Shown here piece after piece: positions 1-5,700 of a stretch of 10,283 nt of DNA (its first letter is position 1; the number at the start of each line of letters is the position of its first letter). A program made the translations under genes and the position numbers. The DNA is from Bifidobacteriaceae bacterium. Its GTDB lineage: Bacteria > Actinomycetota > Actinomycetes > Actinomycetales > WQXJ01. Where the stretch lies: positions 1 to 10,283 of the forward strand of contig JAITKC010000320.1 of NCBI GenBank assembly GCA_031278665.1, read 5' to 3'. Below the pieces are notes generated by a model. The model was not told the origin of the DNA and searched no databases. It was given only the letters and a program-made list of their open reading frames with translations.

Positions 1-11
1 GCCCTGGGTTT

Positions 12-740
12 CTAGGCGGCGGCCGCCGCCAGGGCTTCGGCCAGGGTGAACGCGCCGGCGTAGAGAGCTTTGCCGACAATGGCGCCTTCGACGCCCAAGG
101 GGACCAGCTCCCGCAGGGCGACGATGTCGGCCAGCGAGGCCACGCCCCCCGAGGCGACGACGGCGGCGTCGGTGCGGGCGCAGACCGCGGCCAGCAATTC
201 GAGGTTGGGGCCGGCCATAGTGCCGTCGCGGCTGACGTCGGTGACCACGTAGCGGCGGCAGCCGTCGGCGTTCAGGCGCTCCAGGACCTCCCAGACGTTG
301 CCGCCGTCCTTAGTCCACCCGCGCGCCGCCAACTGCTCGCCGCGCACGTCCAATCCGACGGCGACGCGTTCGCCGTGTTCGGCCAAGACCCGCCGAGTCC
401 AGTCCGGGTCCTCCAGCGCGGCGGTGCCGATGTTGACCCGTTGGGCGCCGGTCTCAAGGGCGCGTCCGAGCGTGGCGGAGTCGCGGATGCCGCCGGACAA
501 CTCCACTTTGATGTCGAGGGCGGCGACCACCGCGTCTAGCAGACCGGCGTTGGAGCCGCGGCCGAAGGCCGCGTCGAGATCGACCAGATGCACCCAGGCG
601 GCCCCGCCGCGCTGCCAGTCCATGGCGGCGGCCAACGGATCGCCGTAGAAGGTCTCGGTGCCGACGGCGCCGCGCACCAAGCGCACGGCTTGGCCGTCCG
701 CGACATCGACGGCGGGCAAGAACTCATGGCGAGCGGTCAT
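12..740 (-). CDS. priA: Bifunctional ProFAR / phosphoribosylanthranilate isomerase (HisA/PriA)
   Basis: A 242-residue (beta/alpha)8 barrel of the HisA family, which isomerises ProFAR to PRFAR in histidine synthesis. In actinomycetes without trpF the enzyme (PriA) also isomerises phosphoribosylanthranilate for tryptophan. Landmarks are [17 protein letters not shown] (8-24) with catalytic Asp12 and Arg20, [15 protein letters not shown] (50-64), the phosphate site ELSGGIRD (80-87), Asp131 in GLDVRG, the Arg140-Gly-Trp142 of [19 protein letters not shown] (165-179) with Thr167 and second catalytic Asp172, and the phosphate-binding SGGV and [12 protein letters not shown] (216-227). The ARGW element and the close resemblance to mycobacterial and streptomycete PriA favour the bifunctional form; the dual activity itself is inference. 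The ATG overlaps the hisH stop (ATGA). The TAG stop is 11 bases from the window edge, so any downstream hisF cannot be seen. Confidence 0.95.
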   Translation of the reverse strand: MTARHEFLPAVDVADGQAVRLVRGAVGTETFYGDPLAAAMDWQRGGAAWVHLVDLDAAFGRGSNAGLLDAVVAALDIKVELSGGIRDSATLGRALETGAQRVNIGTAALEDPDWTRRVLAEHGERVAVGLDVRGEQLAARGWTKDGGNVWEVLERLNADGCRRYVVTDVSRDGTMAGPNLELLAAVCARTDAAVVASGGVASLADIVALRELVPLGVEGAIVGKALYAGAFTLAEALAAAAA

Positions 741-1369
741 GACGTCCTAATCCAGTTCTCGAGCAGGTGGGCGCCGGCGTCGCCGGACTTTTCGGGATGG
801 AATTGGGTGGCGCTAAGGGCGCCGTTCTCAACCGCCGCGACGAACGGGACGCCGTGTTCGGCCCAGGTCACCAGCGGCGGCGCGGCGAAGCTCCCGGCGT
901 TGGCGGACGTCAAGGCGAACTCCTGGGCGGCGTAGGAATGCACAAAATAGAAGCGTTCGCCCTCGACCCCCCGGAACAGGGCCGTGCCGGCCGGCGGCGA
1001 AACCGGCGACCAGCCCATGTGCGGCACCACCGGCGCGCGCAGCCGGGTGACCGCGCCCGGCCATTGGCCCAGGCCGGCGGTCACGGCGCCGTGTTCGTCG
1101 CCCCACTCGAACATCACCTGCAGGCCGACGCAGATCCCCAGCACGGCGCGCCCGCCGGCCAGCCGACGGTCGATTAGCTGCGGCCCGCGCACCCGCGCCA
1201 GCCCCTCCATGACCGCCGCGAACGCTCCGACCCCCGGCACCACCAGGCCGTCGGCCTCGGCCACCGCCACCGGATCGGCTGTCAGCTCGACCGCCGCGCC
1301 GACCCGGCGCAGCGCCCGCACGGCGCTGGTCACATTGCCGAAGCCGTAGTCGAGGACCACGACCCTCAT
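737..1369 (-). CDS. hisH: Imidazole glycerol phosphate synthase, glutaminase subunit
   Basis: A class I glutamine amidotransferase that releases ammonia from glutamine and channels it to HisF, which then closes the imidazole ring and frees AICAR. It has 210 residues, the standard length. The N-terminus [18 protein letters not shown] and the oxyanion-region PGVGAF (45-50) are typical. The catalytic triad is visible as Cys80 in [13 protein letters not shown], and His191 and Glu193 in [19 protein letters not shown] (116-123) and YFVHSYAA (141-148) are further HisH landmarks that separate it from other amidotransferases. The partner hisF is not in the window. It overlaps the preceding unknown gene and the following hisA by ATGA at both ends; a GGAG eight bases upstream may serve as ribosome binding site. 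Confidence 0.97.
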   Translation of the reverse strand: MRVVVLDYGFGNVTSAVRALRRVGAAVELTADPVAVAEADGLVVPGVGAFAAVMEGLARVRGPQLIDRRLAGGRAVLGICVGLQVMFEWGDEHGAVTAGLGQWPGAVTRLRAPVVPHMGWSPVSPPAGTALFRGVEGERFYFVHSYAAQEFALTSANAGSFAAPPLVTWAEHGVPFVAAVENGALSATQFHPEKSGDAGAHLLENWIRTS

Positions 1370-1962
1370 TCGGACTTCTCCGGACGATCTTGGCCGCGCC
1401 CGCGCGACCGCCGCCCGCGGGCGGCCTTGCGGGCCGCCCCGACCGACCGGCCGATTATGGCGATCGCGTCGGCGGCCGAGAGTTTGGTCACGTCGACCGC
1501 GCCGGCCAGGGCCGAAGCGGCCGACTCCGGGTCGATCAACAAGTCCTCCAATAGCTGGGGCGACCGGGCCAGCACCAGCCCGGGCGAAATCCGCTGGCGT
1601 TCCAAGCCGTCCAGGTAAAGGTAGGCCTGAATGTCGCCGGCCGCCGGATCGGCCGACTCGCCCCGGCGCAGTAACAAGACCTGTTGTCCGCGCAGCGTGC
1701 CCGAGGCCGTCCGGGCGGCCCCGATGGCGGCCTGTTCGGACGGATCGTCCAGCACCGCCATCCCCATGCCGTCGGCGTCGAGGGCGCGGGCCGCGATCCC
1801 GGGCCCCTTGAGCAGCGCCGCCAGCAGCCGCTTGTCGCCTATGCCGAAAGCCAACACGGCCGACTGCGCCGCCTCGGGCGCCGCCTCGGGCGCGGCCTCG
1901 GATTGGCCGGCCAGCAGTTCGGCCAGGGCCTGATCCCAGCCGTCGTCAGGCGGAGCGGTCAT
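1366..1962 (-). CDS. Uncharacterised protein embedded in the his operon between hisB and hisH
   Basis: 198 residues; I do not recognise the family. No signal peptide or transmembrane helix is apparent, so it is probably cytoplasmic. The N-terminal ~32 residues are acidic and include a three-fold EAAP-type repeat (22-32), likely disordered. The middle (about 33-170) alternates hydrophobic and charged stretches as a folded alpha/beta domain would, including [29 protein letters not shown] and [22 protein letters not shown]. An alanine-rich stretch (153-172) leads into a strongly basic end, [21 protein letters not shown], which could contact nucleic acid or be a flexible tail. The ATG overlaps the hisB stop and the TGA overlaps the hisH start, both as ATGA, and a ribosome binding site precedes it. 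This tight coupling and matching codon use make it a genuine gene co-expressed with histidine enzymes. Any role in histidine synthesis or its control is inferred from position only. Confidence 0.8.
   Translation of the reverse strand: MTAPPDDGWDQALAELLAGQSEAAPEAAPEAAQSAVLAFGIGDKRLLAALLKGPGIAARALDADGMGMAVLDDPSEQAAIGAARTASGTLRGQQVLLLRRGESADPAAGDIQAYLYLDGLERQRISPGLVLARSPQLLEDLLIDPESAASALAGAVDVTKLSAADAIAIIGRSVGAARKAARGRRSRGRGQDRPEKSE
1868..1903 (-). repeat. 12-bp tandem repeat coding for the EAAP tract
   Basis: Three 12-base units (1868-1879, 1880-1891 and a diverged 1892-1903) lie in the unrecognised his-operon gene. The first two are identical. They encode repeated EAAP tetrapeptides near the N-terminus. 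The unit length keeps frame, so copy-number change would only lengthen or shorten the disordered segment. Confidence 0.8.
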
Positions 1963-2558
1963 AGCGACCCCTTGGTCGACGGCACGCCGTCGACCCGCCC
2001 GTCTGGTTCGACGGCCCGGCGCAGAGCCCTGGCCAGCGCCTTGAATTCAGCCTCGACAATGTGGTGCGGGTCGCGGCCGGCCAGCACCCGCAGGTGCAGC
2101 GTCAGGCCGGCGTTGAGCGCCAGCGACTCGAACACGTGCCCCGCCAGCGACCCCGTGAAATGGCCGCCGATCAGGGCGAAGGCCAAACCCTCCGGCTCGC
2201 CGCTGTGAACGAAATAGGGCCGGCCCGACAAGTCGACGACGGCCTGGGCGAGAGCTTCGTCGAGCGGCACGGTGGCGTCGGCGAAGCGCCTGAGGCCGCG
2301 CTTGTCGCCCAGGGCCTGTTTAATCGCTTGGCCCAACACGATGGCGGTGTCCTCGACTGTGTGGTGGACGTCGACTTCGAGATCGCCGGTGGCGCTGACG
2401 ACCAGGTCGATCAGCGAGTGCCGGGCCAGCGCCGTCAGCATGTGGTCGTAGAACCCGACCCCGGTCGAGACCTGCGACTGGCCGGAGCCGTCTAAGTTCA
2501 AAGTGACCAGAACCGATGATTCAGCGGTCTCCCGCTTAACCGTGGCCGTGCGGCTCAT
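1959..2558 (-). CDS. hisB: Imidazoleglycerol-phosphate dehydratase (monofunctional HisB)
   Basis: Dehydrates imidazole glycerol phosphate to imidazole acetol phosphate, a manganese enzyme that assembles as a 24-mer in its family. It has 199 residues and contains only the dehydratase; the phosphatase domain fused to it in enterobacterial HisB is absent, as usual in actinomycetes. The two internal half-domains each carry a metal-binding motif: HHTVED (65-70) and HHIVEAE (165-171). Other conserved features are GVGFYDHML (33-41), [18 protein letters not shown] (98-115), [16 protein letters not shown] (132-147) and the C-terminal VPSTKG (192-197), which closes over the active site in the family. 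The ATG overlaps the hisC stop as ATGA, and its TGA overlaps the next gene's ATG in the same way. Confidence 0.97.
   Translation of the reverse strand: MSRTATVKRETAESSVLVTLNLDGSGQSQVSTGVGFYDHMLTALARHSLIDLVVSATGDLEVDVHHTVEDTAIVLGQAIKQALGDKRGLRRFADATVPLDEALAQAVVDLSGRPYFVHSGEPEGLAFALIGGHFTGSLAGHVFESLALNAGLTLHLRVLAGRDPHHIVEAEFKALARALRRAVEPDGRVDGVPSTKGSL
1968..1973 (-). promoter_or_regulatory. Ribosome binding site for the his-operon hypothetical gene
   Basis: AAGGGG on the minus strand is five bases before the ATG at 1960-1962, inside the 3' end of hisB. Good spacing supports translation of the unrecognised reading frame that follows. Confidence 0.55.
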
Positions 2559-3652
2559 TCCAGCTCCTTTCGGATTCCGGCCAGCGCCCTGAGGAACGCC
2601 AGGGTTTCGGATTCCGTGCCCACCGACACCCTAAGCCATCCCTCGGGTCCGACCTCGCGGATTATCACACCCAGGTCCAGTAGTTTCCGCCAGACGTCGT
2701 GCCGGTCGGCCAGCCGCCCGAACAGCACGAAATTGGCGTCCGATTCGGCGACCTCGAAACCCATCGCCGCGAGCGCCGCCGCCAGCCGGTCGCGCCGCTC
2801 CCGCAATTCGGCCACCCCGCCGAGCATCAGCCCGGCGTGGTCCAGCGCCGCCAAAGCGGTCGCCTGGGTGATCGCCGACAGGTGGTAGGGCAGGCGAACC
2901 GTCCTCAGATAGCCGATCAGCTCCGGATCGCCGGCCAGATAGCCGAGCCGCGCCCCGGCCGCCGCGAACGCCTTCGACATGGTCCGGCTGACCGCCAGGT
3001 GCGGGTGGGCGGACAACAGCCGCAGAGCGCTCGGCCGGCCGGGGCGGCGGAACTCGGCGTAGGCCTCGTCGACCACCACGACCGCCCGGCCGGCCGTGTG
3101 GCGGGCGATCGCGTCGATCGCGTCGATCGGCAAGACAACGCCGGTCGGGTTGTTCGGACTGGCCAGCAGCACCACTTTGGGCGCCACCCGGTCGATGTGC
3201 CCGATGCCGCGCGCCACGTCGAAGGAGAAGTCGGCTTCCAGCTTGCCCGGTTTCCAGGCTGTGAAAGTGTCGCGGGCGTATTCCCGGTACATCGAATAGG
3301 TCGGCTCGAATGCCGTGACGGCCCGCCCCGGGCCGCCGAAAGCCTGTAAGACGTGCAACATGACTTCGTTTGAGCCGTTCGCCGCCCAGATCATCTCGGG
3401 CTTGATCTCGGCCACCCCGGATTCTCTGATCAGGTAATCGGCCAGGGCCGAACGCAGTTCGGCGAAGTCGCGGTCGGGGTAGCGGTTGAGTCCGCCGGCG
3501 GCCGCCCGCACCCGCGCCACAATCGACTCGATCACCGCCGGCGGCGGCGGGTAGGGATTCTCGTTGACGTTCAGTCGCACGGGCACCGGCGGGTGGGGGG
3601 CGCCGTAGGGCGCGGCGGCGGCGACCTCGGGCCGCACGGGCAGACGCGCCAT
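2555..3652 (-). CDS. hisC: Histidinol-phosphate aminotransferase
   Basis: A PLP-dependent class I/II (fold type I) aminotransferase that converts imidazole acetol phosphate plus glutamate to histidinol phosphate and 2-oxoglutarate. It is 365 residues, normal for HisC. Landmarks are [13 protein letters not shown] (26-38), NRYPD (56-60), [10 protein letters not shown] (91-100) in the phosphate-binding region, [11 protein letters not shown] (116-126), SPNNPTG (165-171), VVDEAYAEF (193-201) with the PLP-pyridine Asp, [17 protein letters not shown] (222-238) with the Schiff-base Lys227, and WLRVSVGT near the C-terminus with the substrate carboxylate/phosphate-binding Arg. The N-terminal ENPYP motif distinguishes HisC from aspartate and tyrosine aminotransferases. 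The related aromatic aminotransferase PatA/Pat is an alternative by fold but the his context decides. The gene overlaps hisD by one base and hisB by four (ATGA). A short 9-base direct repeat (3111-3128) encodes the IDAIDAIA stretch. Confidence 0.96.
   Translation of the reverse strand: MARLPVRPEVAAAAPYGAPHPPVPVRLNVNENPYPPPPAVIESIVARVRAAAGGLNRYPDRDFAELRSALADYLIRESGVAEIKPEMIWAANGSNEVMLHVLQAFGGPGRAVTAFEPTYSMYREYARDTFTAWKPGKLEADFSFDVARGIGHIDRVAPKVVLLASPNNPTGVVLPIDAIDAIARHTAGRAVVVVDEAYAEFRRPGRPSALRLLSAHPHLAVSRTMSKAFAAAGARLGYLAGDPELIGYLRTVRLPYHLSAITQATALAALDHAGLMLGGVAELRERRDRLAAALAAMGFEVAESDANFVLFGRLADRHDVWRKLLDLGVIIREVGPEGWLRVSVGTESETLAFLRALAGIRKELE
2564..2570 (-). promoter_or_regulatory. Consensus Shine-Dalgarno for hisB
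   Basis: AAAGGAG on the minus strand lies five bases before the hisB ATG, inside the 3' end of hisC. It is the best ribosome binding site in the window and confirms the hisB start, indicating independent re-initiation as well as coupling at the ATGA overlap. Confidence 0.75.
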
Positions 3653-5091
3653 CAGCCCTCCCCCGTCTGCGCCGGCTCGGCGTCGCTGGGCGGTTGGGAC
3701 GCCCTCGGCGGCGCGGCGCCGTCGCCCGCGCCAGCCGGCCATCCCGGGCCCGGCGGCGGTCCGTCGGGACCGGGCGACCCGGCGTCATCGGACAACTGGC
3801 GGGCGATCGCCGCCTGACCGTGCGCGGGCAGGTCCTCGGCCGCCGCGAAAGCTTCGATCAGTGGCGTCACCTGGGCCAACGCCTCGGCGTCGTATTCGAT
3901 CTGCTGGACCGACTTGAGGAAGCTGACGACCCCCAAGCCGGAGGCGAAGCGGGCCGTGCCGCCGGTCGGCAGGACGTGGTTGGAGCCGGCCAGGTAGTCC
4001 CCCAGCGGCACCGGGCTGGCCGGACCGACAAAGATCGCCCCGGCCGAATGGATCGCTTCGGCCGCCGCCGCCGGCTTGGCCACCTGCAACTCCAAGTGTT
4101 CGGCGGCGTAGGCGTTGGCCACGGCGATGGCCTGGGCCAGGTCGTCGACCAGGACCACCCCGCTTTGGCGGCCGGACAGGGCCTGGGTCACCCGTTCGGC
4201 GTGCCGGGTCGACCTGGCGCGCCGGGCGACCGCCGCGCCGACCGCCGCCGCCAGCGCCGGCGAGTCGGTGATCAGGACCGAGGCCGCCAGCGGGTCGTGT
4301 TCGGCTTGGCTGACCAGATCGGCGGCGACAAACTCGGGGTTCGCCGTGGCGTCCGCGACTATGGCGATCTCGGTCGGGCCGGCCTCGGCGTCAATCCCGA
4401 CCCGCCCCAGGACCAGACGCTTGGCGGCCGCCACATAGACGTTGCCGGGTCCGGCGATGACGTCGACTTTGGCGGCCAAGCCGGGCAGGCCGAAGGCGAA
4501 TAAGCCGATGGCCGAGGCCCCGCCGGCGGCGTAGACCTCCTCGACGCCGAGCAGGCCGCAAGCCGCCAGCACCGTCGGATGGGGCCAGCCGCCGAATCGC
4601 CGCTGCGGCGGCGAGGCCACCGCCAATTCCCTAACCCCGGCCGCCTGGGCTGGGACGACGTTCATGATCACCGAACTCGGGTAGACCACCAGGCCGCCGG
4701 GCGCGTACAAGCCGACCCGGCGGACCGGAATCCAGCGCTGCGAGACGACCGCCCCGGGGGCGACTTCGACGGCGCCGTCGGGCGGGATTTGGGCGGTGTG
4801 GACGCGCCGGGTGCGTTCGATCGCCAACTCCATGGCGGTTCGGACCGCCGGGTCGAGCCCGTCCCGGGCTTGTTCGATCACAGCCGCCGGCACCCTGGGG
4901 GACGGCGGAACCACGCCGTCAAATTTGGCGGCCTGTTCGGCCAGCGCGTCGCCGCCGCGGGCGGCGATGTCCTCCAGCAGCGGCCGAACCAGCGGCAGAG
5001 CGGCCTCGACGTCCAGTTCGGCCCTCGGCAGCGCGGCGGCGATCGCCTGATCGCTCAAGTCCGCCCGTCCGCGCAGGTCGATGGTTCGCAT
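3652..5091 (-). CDS. hisD: Histidinol dehydrogenase
   Basis: Catalyses the last two steps of histidine synthesis, oxidising L-histidinol to histidine via the aldehyde with two NAD+. From the chosen ATG it is 479 residues and begins MRTIDLRG, a typical HisD N-terminus. Visible landmarks are GLYAPGG (127-133), the NAD-binding region VIAGPGNVYV (211-220), EAGPTEIAI (236-244), zinc ligands Gln262 and His265 in SQAEHDP, catalytic Glu331 and His332 in AEHLE, zinc ligand Asp365 in GDYLAGSNH and zinc ligand His424 in LPAHGQ. The family normally stops soon after this last His. Here about 48 residues rich in Pro, Gly and Ala are added and run up to hisC. Alternative starts in frame are GTG at 5094 (one residue longer; would suit a leaderless mRNA) and TTG at 5103. 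No good ribosome binding site marks any of them. The TGA shares its A with the hisC ATG (TGATG). It is the first gene of the his operon here. Confidence 0.97.
   Translation of the reverse strand: MRTIDLRGRADLSDQAIAAALPRAELDVEAALPLVRPLLEDIAARGGDALAEQAAKFDGVVPPSPRVPAAVIEQARDGLDPAVRTAMELAIERTRRVHTAQIPPDGAVEVAPGAVVSQRWIPVRRVGLYAPGGLVVYPSSVIMNVVPAQAAGVRELAVASPPQRRFGGWPHPTVLAACGLLGVEEVYAAGGASAIGLFAFGLPGLAAKVDVIAGPGNVYVAAAKRLVLGRVGIDAEAGPTEIAIVADATANPEFVAADLVSQAEHDPLAASVLITDSPALAAAVGAAVARRARSTRHAERVTQALSGRQSGVVLVDDLAQAIAVANAYAAEHLELQVAKPAAAAEAIHSAGAIFVGPASPVPLGDYLAGSNHVLPTGGTARFASGLGVVSFLKSVQQIEYDAEALAQVTPLIEAFAAAEDLPAHGQAAIARQLSDDAGSPGPDGPPPGPGWPAGAGDGAAPPRASQPPSDAEPAQTGEG
3656..3664 (-). promoter_or_regulatory. 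Ribosome binding site fixing the hisC start
   Basis: The minus strand reads GGGGGAGGG, containing GGAGG, four bases before the ATG at 3650-3652. It supports this ATG over in-frame starts further upstream (as far as 3742) that would prefix an arginine-rich, non-homologous stretch read from inside hisD. The chosen start also gives the sequence [10 protein letters not shown] ahead of the conserved LNVNENPYP. Confidence 0.7.
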
Positions 5092-5102
5092 CACGAGGTC
5101 CA

Positions 5103-5108
5103 AGTCTA
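5103..5108 (-). promoter_or_regulatory. Possible -10 element for the his operon
   Basis: The minus strand reads TAGACT, a fit to the actinobacterial TANNNT -10 consensus, in a locally A/T-richer stretch (AGAAAACCTCAATAGACT) that stands out from the GC-rich surroundings. It ends 8 bases before a GTG (5092-5094) that is directly followed by the hisD ATG (5089-5091). The same 8-base spacing is seen before dnaE. The expected -35 position falls in the GC octamer repeat and shows no TTGAC-like sequence. This would be the promoter for hisD through hisA if real. Confidence 0.35.
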
Positions 5109-5120
5109 TTGAGGTTTTCT

Positions 5121-5158
5121 CGCCCCGGCGCTCCGGCGCCCCGGCGCTCCGGCGCTCC
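5121..5158. repeat. GC-rich octamer tandem repeat in the hisD leader
   Basis: On the plus strand, four full 8-base units follow one another: GGCGCTCC (5127-5134), GGCGCCCC (5135-5142), GGCGCTCC (5143-5150) and GGCGCTCC (5151-5158). A partial unit, CGCCCC, precedes them at 5121-5126. Since 8 is not a multiple of 3 and the stretch is non-coding, copy number could change without breaking a gene. It occupies the middle of the spacer between the membrane-protein stop and hisD. Confidence 0.85.
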
Positions 5159-5184
5159 GGCCTTGGCCGGGGCCGAGGCCGGCC
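5155..5184. other. GGCC-rich inverted repeats (potential hairpins) after the membrane-protein gene
   Basis: CCGGCC (5157-5162) and GGCCGG (5165-5170) form a perfect 6-bp inverted repeat around a TT. A further GGCC-GA-GGCC (5171-5180) and the palindrome GGCCGGCC (5177-5184) follow directly. In the minus-strand transcript these would fold right after the stop codon at 5188. There is no U-run behind them, so a classical intrinsic terminator is not supported. They might slow the polymerase or stabilise RNA ends, or may simply reflect the GC-rich background. Confidence 0.45.
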
Positions 5185-5187
5185 GGG

Positions 5188-5700
5188 TCACCAGGCGCGA
5201 CCGAGCGACGCGCGGGCCAGCAGGGCCAAAGTAAACGCCAAGGCGGCGGCGAAAGGCCACAGGGCCAACAGGCCGTAAGAGGTCAAGGCGACCGGCGCGG
5301 CGGCGGCCTGGTCCCCCACCGCCGGCGCCGCGAAGGCGCCGCTCAGAGCCCCGGCGGTGAGCCAGCAGGCCAGGGCGCCGAGCGCGGCGCCGGCCAGCCA
5401 GCAGCCGACCCGGCGAATCGGCTGGGCGGCGGTGGACCGCCAGACCAGCCAGGCGCCCGCCGCCAGGCCCGGAAAGACTGTCAAGAGCGCGAACCGGACG
5501 TCCTGGGCGGCGCCGAAGCCGACATCGGACTCGGCGTACCAAAAAGCGCCCATCCAGCGGGCCGCCGGCCGGGGCGAGGTGACCAGCCAGACCAAGCCGA
5601 GCGCCAAACCGAGCGCGACCTGGCCGCCCAGCCCCCAGACGGCATCGGGCCAGGGCCGGCGGCCGGGACCGCGCCGGCGACGCGGGCTCAGGCGACGCAC
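5188..5700 (-). CDS. Small integral membrane protein, four predicted helices, function unknown
   Basis: 170 residues. A very basic N-terminus (RRLSPRRRRGPGRRP) precedes four hydrophobic segments at about 22-42, 69-87, 98-119 and 141-163. The arginine-rich start predicts a cytoplasmic N-terminus by the positive-inside rule. Between helices 1 and 2 lies a polar loop, FWYAESDVGFGAAQDVRF, with aromatic and acidic residues. I do not recognise the protein with certainty. Its size, helix layout and loop resemble actinobacterial DUF2567-type membrane proteins, but this is an impression and not a match I could test. The GTG start lies inside the end of dnaE (13-base overlap, different frame), and no usable later start is present before helix 1, so its translation is probably coupled to dnaE. 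The stop is followed by a GC-rich repeat and then hisD. Codon use matches the neighbours, and the alternating hydrophobic pattern makes a real gene likely. Confidence 0.75.
   Translation of the reverse strand: MRRLSPRRRRGPGRRPWPDAVWGLGGQVALGLALGLVWLVTSPRPAARWMGAFWYAESDVGFGAAQDVRFALLTVFPGLAAGAWLVWRSTAAQPIRRVGCWLAGAALGALACWLTAGALSGAFAAPAVGDQAAAAPVALTSYGLLALWPFAAALAFTLALLARASLGRAW

Noticed and set aside
3653..3742. Longer hisC with 30 extra N-terminal residues
   Set aside because: The extension is read from inside hisD, is arginine-rich and unlike HisC N-termini, and the GGAGG at normal distance selects the ATG at 3652.
2631..3788. A 385-codon minus-strand open frame overlapping hisC and the hisD tail
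   Set aside because: Low-complexity Arg/Gly/Pro translation with no family likeness; the hisC and hisD frames explain the DNA.
5092..5103. Longer hisD from a TTG at 5103
   Set aside because: It would add four residues, lies on the candidate -10 hexamer and has no ribosome binding site. The ATG at 5091 (or abutting GTG) gives a typical HisD N-terminus.
5121..5158. CRISPR array or integration site
   Set aside because: The units are only 8 bases, directly abutting with no spacers, and no cas or integrase gene is present.
5155..5187. Intrinsic terminator after the membrane-protein gene
   Set aside because: The stems are GC-rich but no U-run follows in the transcript; a few A residues occur only about 35 bases later. 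Kept only as potential hairpins.
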